Part shown: positions 24,391 to 32,624 of the stretch, piece by piece | Position numbering within the stretch: position 1 is the stretch's first letter | Layout of the letters: every line of letters begins with the position of its first letter | Origin: Elusimicrobium minutum Pei191 | Lineage (GTDB): Bacteria > Elusimicrobiota > Elusimicrobia > Elusimicrobiales > Elusimicrobiaceae | Assembly: GCF_000020145.1 (NCBI RefSeq) | Contig: NC_010644.1 | Location: 310,001 to 374,000 of the forward strand | Direction: 5' to 3' | Length of the DNA: 64,000 nt | Translations under genes and position numbers: made by a program | The notes under the pieces: model-generated | The model's input: only the letters and a program-made list of their open reading frames with translations | Database searches by the model: none | What the model was told of the DNA's origin: nothing

Positions 24391-26127
24391 CTAACTATTT
24401 TTAATTTGTTTTTGAAGTTCGTTCTGCGCTCTGAGTAACGCCTCAGGCACGCTGCCGACTCCCATTTTTTTTATTTCTGCTTTTAACGCCGCTAATTTTT
24501 TTGAAAGGTAGTTTCTTTCAATCTTAGCTGCGCAGTCTCTTATATCGCGGGCCGGGTTAAAGTCCTTCGGCGTCGCGGCCATGCTTATTTTGAGTATAAA
24601 GTTTTCGTGCTGTGGTAATTTTTTTATCAGCATCGGAGCTATGTTCTCAGTAGATGGGGTTTGTTTTAATATTTCGTCCATAGTACTGATAATCTCATAA
24701 CAAGCGCGGCTTGTAAACTTACTTTCGTCAAGCTCTTGGGCTTGCGTTATATGCGCCGGGCTTTTTAAAAGCCAAGCGACCAAATCTTCTTCCTCTACGG
24801 GAATATTTGTTTTTTTAACCTGCGGCGCGGGCGGGGTGTTTCTTCTTGTGTTAACAGCCGTTTTTTTAGGCGTTAAAAGGTGTTCCTCCACGCTTAATTT
24901 TTCGGAAACAATTTTAATCCACTCGCTTTTTACTATAGGGTCCGGCTGTACGGAAACTATTTCCATAAGCTGCGCGGCTATCTGCGTTTTGTTTTGCGGC
25001 GTTAAATTGCCGCCGTGCTGTTTAATAAGCACATCAGCCTGAAAATCAATAATGTCAACCGCGTCCGCTAAAATATTTTCAAATTTTTCCTTTCCGTACT
25101 TGTTAATAAACTCGTCCGGGTCAAGGCCTTCTTCGCCCAAAGTGGCTACTTTAACAAATAAACCCTGCTGTATTAAAATTAATGCCGTTCTTAAACTGGC
25201 TTTTATGCCCGCGGCGTCGGGGTCAAATAAAATTACGGCGTTTTCACTGTATCTTTTTAAAAGCTTGGCGTGCTCTTCATTAAAACTTGTGCCCAAAGGG
25301 GCCACGCAGTTGCCAATGCCGCTTTGCATAACGCCTATTACATCCATATATCCTTCAAGCAAAATGCTGTAATTTGCCTTACGTATTTCAGGCCCGGCAA
25401 AATTAAGCCCGTATAAAACCCTGCTTTTGGAAAATAAAATTGTTTCGGGCGAATTTAAATATTTAGGTTCCCCTTCGCCGAATATACGCCCGCCGAAGCC
25501 AACAGTTTCACCCCGGTGGTTGATAATGGGAAACATTATTCTTGACCTGAAATAATCCCTAACCCCATACTGCCCCTGGGCGGCAAGCCCCGCGGAACGC
25601 AGTAAGTTAGCATTATAGCCGTTTGCCAATGCCGCTTTACTAAGCGCGTCAACCCCCTGGGGGGTAAAACCTATTTCAAATTTTTCAACCGTTTCTTTGG
25701 TTAAACTTCTTTTTTTCAAATAGCCCCTGGCTTCATTACCTTGGGAGCTTAACAATGTTTTATTGTAAAAAACTTTGGCGAAATCTAATAATTTCCTTGC
25801 CTCCAGACGGTTTTTTTCCTCCTGGGTCAATACTTCCTCTTTTTTCCATTCAAGTCCGGCGCGTTCGGCTAATTTTTTTGCCGCTTCAGAAAAAGACAGG
25901 TTTTCTGTCTTCATCAAAAACGCAAAAACGTCGCCCCCGGTCTGACAACCGAAACAATAGAAAAGCCCCCTGTCCTGGCTTACCGTAAAAGAAGGGGTTT
26001 TCTCATTATGAAAAGGGCAGCAGCCTTTATATGTTTTACCCGCTCTTTTAAGAGAGGGCACATATTCTCTTACCAGTTCAACAATGTCAACTCTGTCCCT
26101 TATTTCTTCTATTATTTTGTCTGACAT
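24391..26127 (-). CDS. dnaG: DNA primase
   Basis: Makes RNA primers at the replication fork. Seen: CHC2 zinc finger C37-X2-H40-X17-C58-X2-C61, the RNA-polymerase core starting [20 protein letters not shown], Toprim motifs ([15 protein letters not shown] and [11 protein letters not shown]) and a helical C-terminal region for helicase contact. Length 578 residues is normal. Placed between rpsU and rpoD, with an attenuator-like hairpin just upstream. The DnaB partner lies at 36117. Confidence 0.97.
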   Translation of the reverse strand: MSDKIIEEIRDRVDIVELVREYVPSLKRAGKTYKGCCPFHNEKTPSFTVSQDRGLFYCFGCQTGGDVFAFLMKTENLSFSEAAKKLAERAGLEWKKEEVLTQEEKNRLEARKLLDFAKVFYNKTLLSSQGNEARGYLKKRSLTKETVEKFEIGFTPQGVDALSKAALANGYNANLLRSAGLAAQGQYGVRDYFRSRIMFPIINHRGETVGFGGRIFGEGEPKYLNSPETILFSKSRVLYGLNFAGPEIRKANYSILLEGYMDVIGVMQSGIGNCVAPLGTSFNEEHAKLLKRYSENAVILFDPDAAGIKASLRTALILIQQGLFVKVATLGEEGLDPDEFINKYGKEKFENILADAVDIIDFQADVLIKQHGGNLTPQNKTQIAAQLMEIVSVQPDPIVKSEWIKIVSEKLSVEEHLLTPKKTAVNTRRNTPPAPQVKKTNIPVEEEDLVAWLLKSPAHITQAQELDESKFTSRACYEIISTMDEILKQTPSTENIAPMLIKKLPQHENFILKISMAATPKDFNPARDIRDCAAKIERNYLSKKLAALKAEIKKMGVGSVPEALLRAQNELQKQIKNS

Positions 26128-26154
26128 AAAACCACCAACCGTTTACAGAAAAAG

Positions 26155-26187
26155 AAGCAATAGCCCTCTTTAAGAGGACTATTGCTT
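26155..26187 (-). terminator. Attenuator-type terminator between rpsU and dnaG
   Basis: AAGCAATAG with a CCTCTT/AAGAGG inner stem forms a hairpin followed on the minus strand by CTTCTTTTTC. The position matches the terminator known between rpsU and dnaG in the E. coli operon, where it lowers primase relative to S21 expression. Confidence 0.8.
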
Positions 26188-26200
26188 TAAGAACAAACTA

Positions 26201-26395
26201 TTAAAAGCGTTTGCGCTTTGTGCGTCTCATTCTTCTTTGAGCTTCTTGAGACTTTATTTTTCTTTTCACGCTCGGCGGCATGTAGGTTTCACGTCTTTTG
26301 ATTTCTTTAAGTATGCCGTTTTTTTCGCATTCTCTTTTGAATCTTTTAAGCGCTTCTTCCAAATGCTCTGCGTCTCTAACTTTTACAAAGACCAT
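26201..26395 (-). CDS. rpsU: Ribosomal protein bS21
   Basis: Small-subunit protein of 64 residues near the anti-Shine-Dalgarno region of 16S rRNA. Seen: MVFVKVRDAEHLEEALKRF and the arginine/lysine-rich RRMRRTKRKRF tail. GGTGGTGAG lies before the ATG. First gene of the macromolecular-synthesis operon. Confidence 0.97.
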   Translation of the reverse strand: MVFVKVRDAEHLEEALKRFKRECEKNGILKEIKRRETYMPPSVKRKIKSQEAQRRMRRTKRKRF

Positions 26396-26423
26396 TTAAT
26401 TTCTCACCACCTTTACTTGAAAA

Positions 26424-26451
26424 AGTATAATAGATATCCCCTAAATTACAA
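26424..26451 (-). promoter_or_regulatory. Putative sigma-70 promoter of rpsU-dnaG-rpoD
   Basis: On the minus strand TTGTAA (26446-26451) and TATACT (26424-26429) are separated by 16 bases, about 30 bases before the rpsU start. Confidence 0.5.
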
Positions 26452-26493
26452 GGGGGCTTTTTTAAAACAGTTAAATTTGTGCCTGCCTAAGCG

Positions 26494-26832
26494 TCAACCC
26501 GGAGGCCAAAGCATTCTTCTTCCCGCCAAAAGGTGAAAGTGAAGGTGTCCTACGCTTTGCCCCGCGCCTTTACCGTTATTTGTAACTAAGCGGAAATCCT
26601 TAAGCCCGAATTTGTTTGCTATTTCAACAGCGGCTAATTGCAGTTTTCCCAAAAGCTCTAAATCCTGCGCTTTCGCGTCCGATAAGGAAGTTAAGTGTTT
26701 TTTAGGTATAATTAAAATATGCGTCGGAGCTTGCGGGTTTAAATCTTTAAAAGCGACAATATCGTCATTTTCAAAAATGATTCTTGTTTCAATCTCTCCG
26801 CTGGCTATGCCGCAAAATATACAATCTGCCAT
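26494..26832 (-). CDS. HIT-family nucleotide hydrolase (HinT-like)
   Basis: 112-residue histidine-triad protein that by family cleaves AMP-linked phosphoramidates. Seen: the N-terminal CIFCGIASGEI with the cysteine pair of the HinT type, HILIIPKKH, and the triad HLHFHLL (His 96, 98, 100). Short C-terminus ending LWPPG as in HinT. Divergent from the metallopeptidase gene at 26899. Confidence 0.95.
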   Translation of the reverse strand: MADCIFCGIASGEIETRIIFENDDIVAFKDLNPQAPTHILIIPKKHLTSLSDAKAQDLELLGKLQLAAVEIANKFGLKDFRLVTNNGKGAGQSVGHLHFHLLAGRRMLWPPG

Positions 26833-26898
26833 AGAGTTATTATATCATTTTAAAAAATAATATAATAGTTTTAAATTACCATAGATTTGGAAGTGATT

Positions 26899-27624
26899 AT
26901 GAGCGATATTGAAATAGAAACCACATTAACTGACATTAAACTTTTTATAGAGTCCCTTAAGTCCGACATGCCGGAAGTCTTTGCCAAAGACAAAGTAAAG
27001 GAAGATATAGCGGGTAAAGTGCTTTATATGGGCGATATTTATGACGCAGCCATTAATATAACCCCTGAGGAAGAACCAAGCGTTAAATTTGAGGACGGCA
27101 AGTTTATTGTTAAAATAAAGTCCGAACAGGACGATGCCGGCGCTTTAGTTGAAACCTGGCTTTGGAACCAGGCGGAAACAGTTTTAAAGGAACGCACCAA
27201 AATTTGGGCCGAAAAAATGGGTGTTGAAGTAAACAACGTTGCTATTAAAGACCAACGGACCATGTGGGGAAGCGCGTCCGAAAAGAAAAATATCAATTAT
27301 TCTTACCGTATAATAAAGATGCCCAATGTTATTATTAACTACCTTGTAATTCATGAGGTTGCGCATCTTGTCCATATGAACCATGCCGATGAATACTGGT
27401 CCTTAGTGGCTGTTCATTGCCCCGAGTATAACGAGCATCGCAAGTGGCTTAACGGTAATCGCGCGTATATTATGGCGGATACAAAACTTAAATACGTAAA
27501 ACCACAGGAAAAACCTGTGGAGGCGGAAACAGACGCTGAACAGCCTGTTGATAGAGAATCTGCGCAGGACCGGGTTTCAGTTGAGGGTGCAAATTTGCAG
27601 GAGGAAAGCAATGAACAAATTTAA
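26899..27624 (+). CDS. YgjP-like (DUF45) zinc metallopeptidase
   Basis: About 241 residues. Seen: the family MWGSASEKKNINYSYRIIKM lead-in, zinc motif HEVAH (about residues 152-156) with MNHADEYW supplying the third ligand, and the HRKWLNGN end of the domain, followed by an acidic, Glu/Gln-rich 50-residue tail of low complexity. ATG at 26899 is preferred over TTG at 26887 because GGAAGTG sits properly before it. The tail overlaps the next gene by 14 bases, indicating translational coupling. Cytoplasmic; substrate unknown. Confidence 0.88.
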   Translation: MSDIEIETTLTDIKLFIESLKSDMPEVFAKDKVKEDIAGKVLYMGDIYDAAINITPEEEPSVKFEDGKFIVKIKSEQDDAGALVETWLWNQAETVLKERTKIWAEKMGVEVNNVAIKDQRTMWGSASEKKNINYSYRIIKMPNVIINYLVIHEVAHLVHMNHADEYWSLVAVHCPEYNEHRKWLNGNRAYIMADTKLKYVKPQEKPVEAETDAEQPVDRESAQDRVSVEGANLQEESNEQI

Positions 27625-28561
27625 ATTATTGGCGGTTTTATTTTTGCTGCCTGTTATGGCTTTTTCACAACAACAAAAAGAGGAGCGCATTATAATTAAT
27701 GAAAATGAACACGCATACGTTAATTTCCCTTCTTCCGAAACAAAAACCCAAAGAAACGTGCGTTTTGTTCTGCCCCAAGGATATTTAGAAACAAGGGCCT
27801 CTTACCCCGTTGTTTATGTTTTGGGTGAAACAGAACATAAAAAAACTGTTGTTTCTAAAGACGCTATCTTCGTTTTTATAACCCCAGCTGAAAAAGAATT
27901 AGATACCGCCGCTTTTACCAGATTTTTACTTAGAGATGTTCTTATTTATACGGATTTAAACTTCCGTACCAAGGCCGAGCCCAGGTACCGCATGTTAGCG
28001 GGCAGGAATTTTAACGCCCAATTCGTTGCAAATATCTACCAAAACCAAACGCAAATAGAGAATTTAGCTTTAATTGATGTTAAATTTTTTGACGATTTAA
28101 AAACCTTTGCTCCCCAGGGCAGAATTTTGTTAAGCGGCGCTAAAAAAGAAATAAACCGCTTTGTTTTTAACGAAAAGTTTAAATTTGGCGGGAATTTACT
28201 TTATTCTTTTAAGGAAGACGTGAGCTTATCATCAATACCTACGGATATGGTTTTTAGTCCGGAAGGTTATGCTAAAGATTTTAAGCTTTTTCTATCTACG
28301 GACACAAACGGCGTTCCCCGCGGCTTTAAAGAAGGCGTTGACATGACCGCAACATTAGTTTATAAAAACGGTTTTGAGGCTAATTACCTGCCCTTGCAAA
28401 GCGATTTAACCATAAAGCCCTCCTCTGCTTTGATTTGGAATGAGCAGCCCCAGCAGTTTTTTATAACAAAAAGTGCGGCCGAATCGGCAAAAAAGAGAAA
28501 TGTTAAGGTTAAATTGTCGCTTTTGGGACAGACGTCCGATTTAAAGATAAAATTGTTCTAA
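27611..28561 (+). CDS. Exported esterase-fold protein, apparently catalytically degenerate
   Basis: 316 residues from the ATG at 27611, preceded by AGGAGG. Seen: signal peptide (NKFKLLAVLFLLPVMAFS), then a layout like the putative-esterase (Esterase D/enterochelin esterase) family: NVRFVLPQGYLE and YPVVYVLGE match the first strands, and LIYTDLNFRTKAEPRYRMLAGRNF (split by the fold) matches the helix and nucleophile elbow, where family members have GxSMGG but this protein reads AGRNFNA with no serine. A likely pseudo-enzyme or a very diverged member (inference). Ends close to the DnaA-box cluster. Confidence 0.6.
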   Translation: MNKFKLLAVLFLLPVMAFSQQQKEERIIINENEHAYVNFPSSETKTQRNVRFVLPQGYLETRASYPVVYVLGETEHKKTVVSKDAIFVFITPAEKELDTAAFTRFLLRDVLIYTDLNFRTKAEPRYRMLAGRNFNAQFVANIYQNQTQIENLALIDVKFFDDLKTFAPQGRILLSGAKKEINRFVFNEKFKFGGNLLYSFKEDVSLSSIPTDMVFSPEGYAKDFKLFLSTDTNGVPRGFKEGVDMTATLVYKNGFEANYLPLQSDLTIKPSSALIWNEQPQQFFITKSAAESAKKRNVKVKLSLLGQTSDLKIKLF

Positions 28562-29061
28562 AAAATGGTATTTTAGCTCCTAAAAAGGCAAAATATCAAC
28601 AAAAAATTTGATTTGTCAACAGTTTTTTTTGATAATTTTTAATTAGTTTTATAAACCTCTTTTGTATAGTATGTTTAGACGTGGATTTTTACTTTATCAA
28701 CAGGGTTTTATCAATAGAGATGCGCTTGTTGGGTTTAAGTTATCCACAGAAAAGCCGAGTTATCCACAATTTTGGGTAAAAGTTAGAAAATTTAATATTT
28801 TTTATTAAAATTTTTTTAATTAAATTTAGCAATACAGAAAAGTTATCAACAACTTATCAACAGGGTGTTGATAAATGTGGATAAACTCTAAAATTCAAAA
28901 GTTGAAGCTTTTTAAGCGGGCAAAAAGCTTTGCCGGTTATTGAACTTTCGGTTTGTTTTTAATTTAATTGCTATTATTAAAAACAGTAGGAGTAAAACGC
29001 TAAAAGCGGTTTGTGAAAAATACAGCGTTTGGGTGTTTTTTGGAATATTGGCAGTTTTTTG
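28562..29061. other. oriC: Candidate chromosomal replication origin (oriC) with DnaA-box cluster
   Basis: About 500 gene-free, very AT-rich bases. Perfect TTATCCACA boxes lie at 28740-28748 and 28760-28768 (plus) and 28876-28884 (minus). TTATCAACA boxes lie at 28694-28702, 28843-28851, 28854-28862 (plus) and 28866-28874 (minus). Weaker ones are at 28593, 28613 and 28708. A/T-only tracts at about 28622-28650 and 28785-28838 could serve as unwinding elements. dnaA is not adjacent; the neighbours are an esterase-like gene and a Pal-like lipoprotein. Confidence 0.8.
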
Positions 29062-29067
29062 TATAAT
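29040..29067 (+). promoter_or_regulatory. Putative promoter of the OmpA-like lipoprotein
   Basis: TTGGAA (29040-29045), 16-base spacer, perfect TATAAT (29062-29067), about 39 bases before the start codon. Confidence 0.55.
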
Positions 29068-29105
29068 CTAAGTAAAATAGAATTTAATTCTGTACGGATG
29101 ATATT

Positions 29106-29630
29106 ATGAAATTTATAAAAGTAATTTTAGTTTTAGCTTTGTTTATCGGCGTCGCGGGCTGTTCGAGTGAACCCAAAAGAGACGAAAACGGATACGTTGC
29201 GGACCCTATTATTGAAAAAGAAAGAAAGCGAAACGCGAGGCTTGAAAAACAAACCTCCGAAGAAATGTTTGCCTCAAGGCAAATACCTTCCGTTAATTTT
29301 GAGTTTGATTCCGTGCATTTAGCGGCTTCGGCCTATCCTATTTTGGATAAAGTAGCTGGATTTATGGTGGGCAGACAGCATATTAAACTTATTGTTGAGG
29401 GGCATACGGACAATGTCGGGTCAGACGAATATAATGACTGGCTTAGCGAAGCGCGGGCGATTGCCGTTAAAAGCTATATCGTAAGCCGCGGCGTTCACCC
29501 GGATTCAATTAAAGTGTATGGGTTTGGTAAAAGGCGTCCACTTACTTTAGATGACAGTATTGAAGGCCGAGCCACTAACAGAAGAATTGTTTTTACCGTT
29601 ACTGACAGAACCTGGAACTCAGTTTATTAA
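29106..29630 (+). CDS. OmpA/Pal-like peptidoglycan-associated lipoprotein
   Basis: 174 residues that tether the outer membrane to peptidoglycan. Seen: lipoprotein signal with cysteine at 19 (GVAGCSS), a charged linker, then an OmpA_C domain: VNFEFDSVHLAASAYPIL, VEGHTDNVGSDEYNDWLSEA with the diaminopimelate-binding Asp, and GRATNRRIVFTV with the binding Arg. Stand-alone; no tol genes nearby. Confidence 0.94.
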   Translation: MKFIKVILVLALFIGVAGCSSEPKRDENGYVADPIIEKERKRNARLEKQTSEEMFASRQIPSVNFEFDSVHLAASAYPILDKVAGFMVGRQHIKLIVEGHTDNVGSDEYNDWLSEARAIAVKSYIVSRGVHPDSIKVYGFGKRRPLTLDDSIEGRATNRRIVFTVTDRTWNSVY

Positions 29631-29643
29631 TTAAATTTTTTTT

Positions 29644-29674
29644 AAAAGCCCCGCCATATGGCGGGGCTTTTTTT
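29644..29674 (+). terminator. Rho-independent terminator
   Basis: AAAGCCCCGCCATATGGCGGGGCTTT stem followed by a T-run, directly after the Pal-like gene. Confidence 0.92.
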
Positions 29675-29994
29675 ATGAGAGTACGGGTCCCTCTGCGTAA
29701 AGCGGGGGATGGTAGTCCCCTGATTTCTCAACGCCTACGCCTTTCCGCTGTGAAGGCGTTGATGTTTATTGTTGAGTGAAATCGCAAAGCTAAGCTTTGA
29801 AATAAAAGCCCCCCCGGGCTTGAGCCGGGGGTTTCATTATGGATTTTATAGTTTTCATTTTAGGACAGGGTGTTTTTATTGGCAAATTAATAAATCCTGC
29901 TATAGGTCAAAAGGCCTAAAAACATTTAGGCCTTTTGACCCTTGTTGCGGCGGCTTAACGGCGGTAAAATTAATATATACAAGAAAGGCGATTT
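29675..29994. other. Hairpin-rich non-coding stretch
   Basis: 320 bases without a credible gene. Seen: GGGGA/TCCCC near 29703-29720, CAACGCC/GGCGTTG near 29729-29761, a C-run/G-run stem CCCCCGG...CCGGGGG near 29812-29833, and the perfect 16-bp hairpin at 29905-29940. GC content by eye is far above the surrounding intergenic DNA. It may encode an unrecognised structured RNA or be a cluster of repeats; I could not match it to 6S, SRP, RNase P or tmRNA. Confidence 0.4.
29905..29940. repeat. 16-bp perfect hairpin
   Basis: GGTCAAAAGGCCTAAA (29905-29920) pairs perfectly with TTTAGGCCTTTTGACC (29925-29940) over a four-base loop; no T-run follows. Lies 54 bases before the next start codon. Confidence 0.7.
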
Positions 29995-31674
29995 ATGAAC
30001 AAATACTTTATTAAAGTATCGGCGTTATTTTTATGTTTTAGTTTAATATCTTCCCAAACACGGTTAGCGGTTGGGCAGCCGCTTCTTTTTCTAAATAACG
30101 CCGAAAGCAAGGAATTTAAACAGCAGCAAACAGATTTTAAAAAGAAGATGGAAGATTTGCAAAAGCAGGCTGAGTTTTTTGCGAATACAAACCCCGCTTT
30201 TGGTAAAAATAATCACGCCGCAAATATTGCCGCCGCTATTGAAAAAGAAAAAAACAGTATTACTGTCAGGCAAGATAATACAAGAGTTGTTTTAAAAAAC
30301 TTTCCGTTTGAACCGATTGAGTTAAAAGAAAACAAAATTATTTCCTGGGCGCAAAACATAACGGAGGAAAACGGCAGAGGGATTGTTTTACTTAGCCTGC
30401 TTAAAGATAAAGAACTTTTATCCCGGCCGGAAGTTTATGAAAAAGACTCCTGTTCCGAAGGATATGAGGGGGAAACGCCTTGTTATTTTGGCCTTATTTT
30501 GGAAAGTTTGCCTTATGTGTATTTTAATTATTTTGAGGCCGAAACCTTAACCGATTTTATAATAAAGCAGTTAAAAACCCCTTATGACAGAGACGATAAA
30601 TACTACAAGGTTTACTATCTCTACACTCTTGTAGCCGCCAGTTTGGTGTCAAATAATTCAACAAGTTCTTTAATGTTGGAAAGACTTTTAGAAGGTGTTA
30701 AAACAGGTTATCCGGTAACACAAGTATGGGTGGCTAAAGCTTTGTCGGAAATTGTGTATTTAAAACCTTTCCAGCAAAGAAAAGTGATGCAAGAATTAGA
30801 AACCCTGTTACAAAGATACAGTGACAGCCTTAAATTCGCTTATTATGAAAAAAGCACTATACCCGGGTTAAAAATACCTAATCAAACCATGGCTATAAAA
30901 AACTTTATGTACAGTGTTTGCTTTTTTGCCGCTAAGGAAGATGACAGTATTTTTAAACTTCTTATAACCACAGGGTCTTTTGTTGACAGGGCGGCATATT
31001 TGCAAAACCCCTTGCCCGGTATGGATTGGGATATGTTAGATAAAGGGGCAAAATTTTCCAAAAGCCAGTCCGGTTATAAACATGAAATAGCTTTTAATTT
31101 AATTGAAACTCTTTTCAGCACTTACGCTATGGCAGAACGTTACGATAAAATGACAAACTTTATTATAAAATACGCGACTTATAAAGAGGGGTACGGCTTT
31201 CTTAATTACTTTTTGTTTGCCATGCTGGGGCTTGAATTCGCTAACGCTTATAACGATATTTTAAATATAGAAGGCTGGACGGTGCAGCATAAAACCTTTC
31301 TTGCCGTTTTAAACGAGAAAGTTGTGGAACTTGATCCGCTTGTTTCCGATATGGTTAGAAACCAAATGGCAGCGGAGGTTATTGCCGAATGGGCGACTTT
31401 TGCAAGAGTTTTTAAAGTAGTAGGCAAGGGGTTGGGCCTGGCCGGTAAAACAGCCGTAAAATATATGCCGAAGGCAGCTTTTAAAAGCGGGCAGGCTTGG
31501 AGGGCTGTTTCTTCTAAAATGCCCGGTATCGCAAAAAAAGCGAAATGGCCGGCCATAGTAGTGGGCGGAGGCATTGCATCTAAAGCGGTTTATCAAAAAA
31601 TTACTTCCAAAAGCAGGCCTAAAGTACCGGAAATGAGCGACGAAAATATTAGAAAAGCTATAACAGTAAAATAA
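29995..31674 (+). CDS. Hypothetical exported helical protein
   Basis: Not recognised; 559 residues, AGAAAGGCG before the ATG. Seen: signal peptide (KVSALFLCFSLISSQTRLAVG), an N-terminal Lys/Gln-rich coiled-coil-prone stretch (QQTDFKKKMEDLQKQAEFF), then a long helical body that looks HEAT/ARM-like (VAASLVSNNSTSSLMLERLL; VWVAKALSEIVYLKPFQQRK), a Cys-containing insert (CSEGYEGETPC) and a C-terminal basic region with a hydrophobic glycine-rich segment (WPAIVVGGGIASKAVY). Probably periplasmic or membrane-associated. No neighbour helps assign a role. Confidence 0.65.
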   Translation: MNKYFIKVSALFLCFSLISSQTRLAVGQPLLFLNNAESKEFKQQQTDFKKKMEDLQKQAEFFANTNPAFGKNNHAANIAAAIEKEKNSITVRQDNTRVVLKNFPFEPIELKENKIISWAQNITEENGRGIVLLSLLKDKELLSRPEVYEKDSCSEGYEGETPCYFGLILESLPYVYFNYFEAETLTDFIIKQLKTPYDRDDKYYKVYYLYTLVAASLVSNNSTSSLMLERLLEGVKTGYPVTQVWVAKALSEIVYLKPFQQRKVMQELETLLQRYSDSLKFAYYEKSTIPGLKIPNQTMAIKNFMYSVCFFAAKEDDSIFKLLITTGSFVDRAAYLQNPLPGMDWDMLDKGAKFSKSQSGYKHEIAFNLIETLFSTYAMAERYDKMTNFIIKYATYKEGYGFLNYFLFAMLGLEFANAYNDILNIEGWTVQHKTFLAVLNEKVVELDPLVSDMVRNQMAAEVIAEWATFARVFKVVGKGLGLAGKTAVKYMPKAAFKSGQAWRAVSSKMPGIAKKAKWPAIVVGGGIASKAVYQKITSKSRPKVPEMSDENIRKAITVK

Positions 31675-31705
31675 TATTTAAAACCACCCGCCGTACAATG
31701 GCGGA

Positions 31706-32596
31706 TTATTTAGCTGCTATCTGTTTGGCCAAAGCGTTATGTGGAACTACTGTATTATTATCTAAATCCACAAGCCATATGCCGCAGTGTATCGGGTAAG
31801 GTTTTAAAGAATTTTGAGTCTTACCTCTTTTGGAATCAGACACGCAGGTAACCAAAAACATATTGTCAAACATAGCGCTGTTCCACTCTTTGTCGCCGTT
31901 AATCAAAATATATCCTTTTTTGGCGTCTTCACGGTCAAGACGGTAAAGATAATTGTCTATATCGTAACCGAAAAAGCGTTTGACATAATCAATACTTTGT
32001 TTTTTATTGTAGTTTAAAGTAAGCGTTGAAATACGTTTCTGCTCCTGTGTTTTAAGCTCAGCTTCTCTGGCGTTTTGTATAATTTTTTTGGCTTCGTAGG
32101 CCTCATCTTGTATCGTTTTTTGTTTTTCTAACTGGGAAATGCGGTAAAGATTAGTTTCTTCTTTATATTTAAGTTTTATGGTGCCGTCGCGGCTTATGGC
32201 TCCGGCGGGCGTTACCGAGGCTGTTATAACCCCTAAAACTGAGGAATATTTTATTTTTATTCTTATGACGCCGGGCTCATATTTTCTAGAGCGTCCTTTC
32301 ATGGCAAGGTCTTGCGCGTAATCGCGGTTAAAATCAAGCACCACTTCAGGCATGTCGCTGCGCCAACAGCAGGTTTGGGTACATGAGAATCTTTTATCTA
32401 ACCTGTTTTTAGCTTCTTCAGGTATGAATTTAAAGTTTAATTTAAAGCAGGAGTCTACCTGTTTACCTTCCCAGTCTTTTTTGTCGCTAACAACTTCCAG
32501 CCATTCTTTGTTTGAGGCGTAAGCGGAATCATAAGTCACGTTTCCGGCGCAGGAAAACATAATAAACACCGTTATAAAAAGAATAATGTTTCTCAT
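31706..32596 (-). CDS. Hypothetical lipoprotein
   Basis: Not recognised; 296 residues. Seen: short export signal with a cysteine at 16 (IMFSCAG), suggestive of lipidation although the box is imperfect, a pair of cysteines in CTQTCC, a charged central helix (QKRISTLTLNYNKKQSIDYV) and a C-terminal beta-rich part with two more cysteines (VTCVSD, PIHCGIW). Divergent from the MscS-like gene 28 bases away, so the two share a short promoter region. Confidence 0.6.
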   Translation of the reverse strand: MRNIILFITVFIMFSCAGNVTYDSAYASNKEWLEVVSDKKDWEGKQVDSCFKLNFKFIPEEAKNRLDKRFSCTQTCCWRSDMPEVVLDFNRDYAQDLAMKGRSRKYEPGVIRIKIKYSSVLGVITASVTPAGAISRDGTIKLKYKEETNLYRISQLEKQKTIQDEAYEAKKIIQNAREAELKTQEQKRISTLTLNYNKKQSIDYVKRFFGYDIDNYLYRLDREDAKKGYILINGDKEWNSAMFDNMFLVTCVSDSKRGKTQNSLKPYPIHCGIWLVDLDNNTVVPHNALAKQIAAK

Positions 32597-32624
32597 GGGT
32601 TAATTATATAATATAATTGAAAAT

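Noticed and set aside
29675-29994. 6S RNA, SRP RNA, RNase P or tmRNA in the structured gap
   Set aside because: None of the conserved cores of these RNAs could be recognised.
29769-30014. Short plus-strand frame in the hairpin-rich gap
   Set aside because: It runs through two hairpins and into the start of the next gene with no ribosome site or domain.
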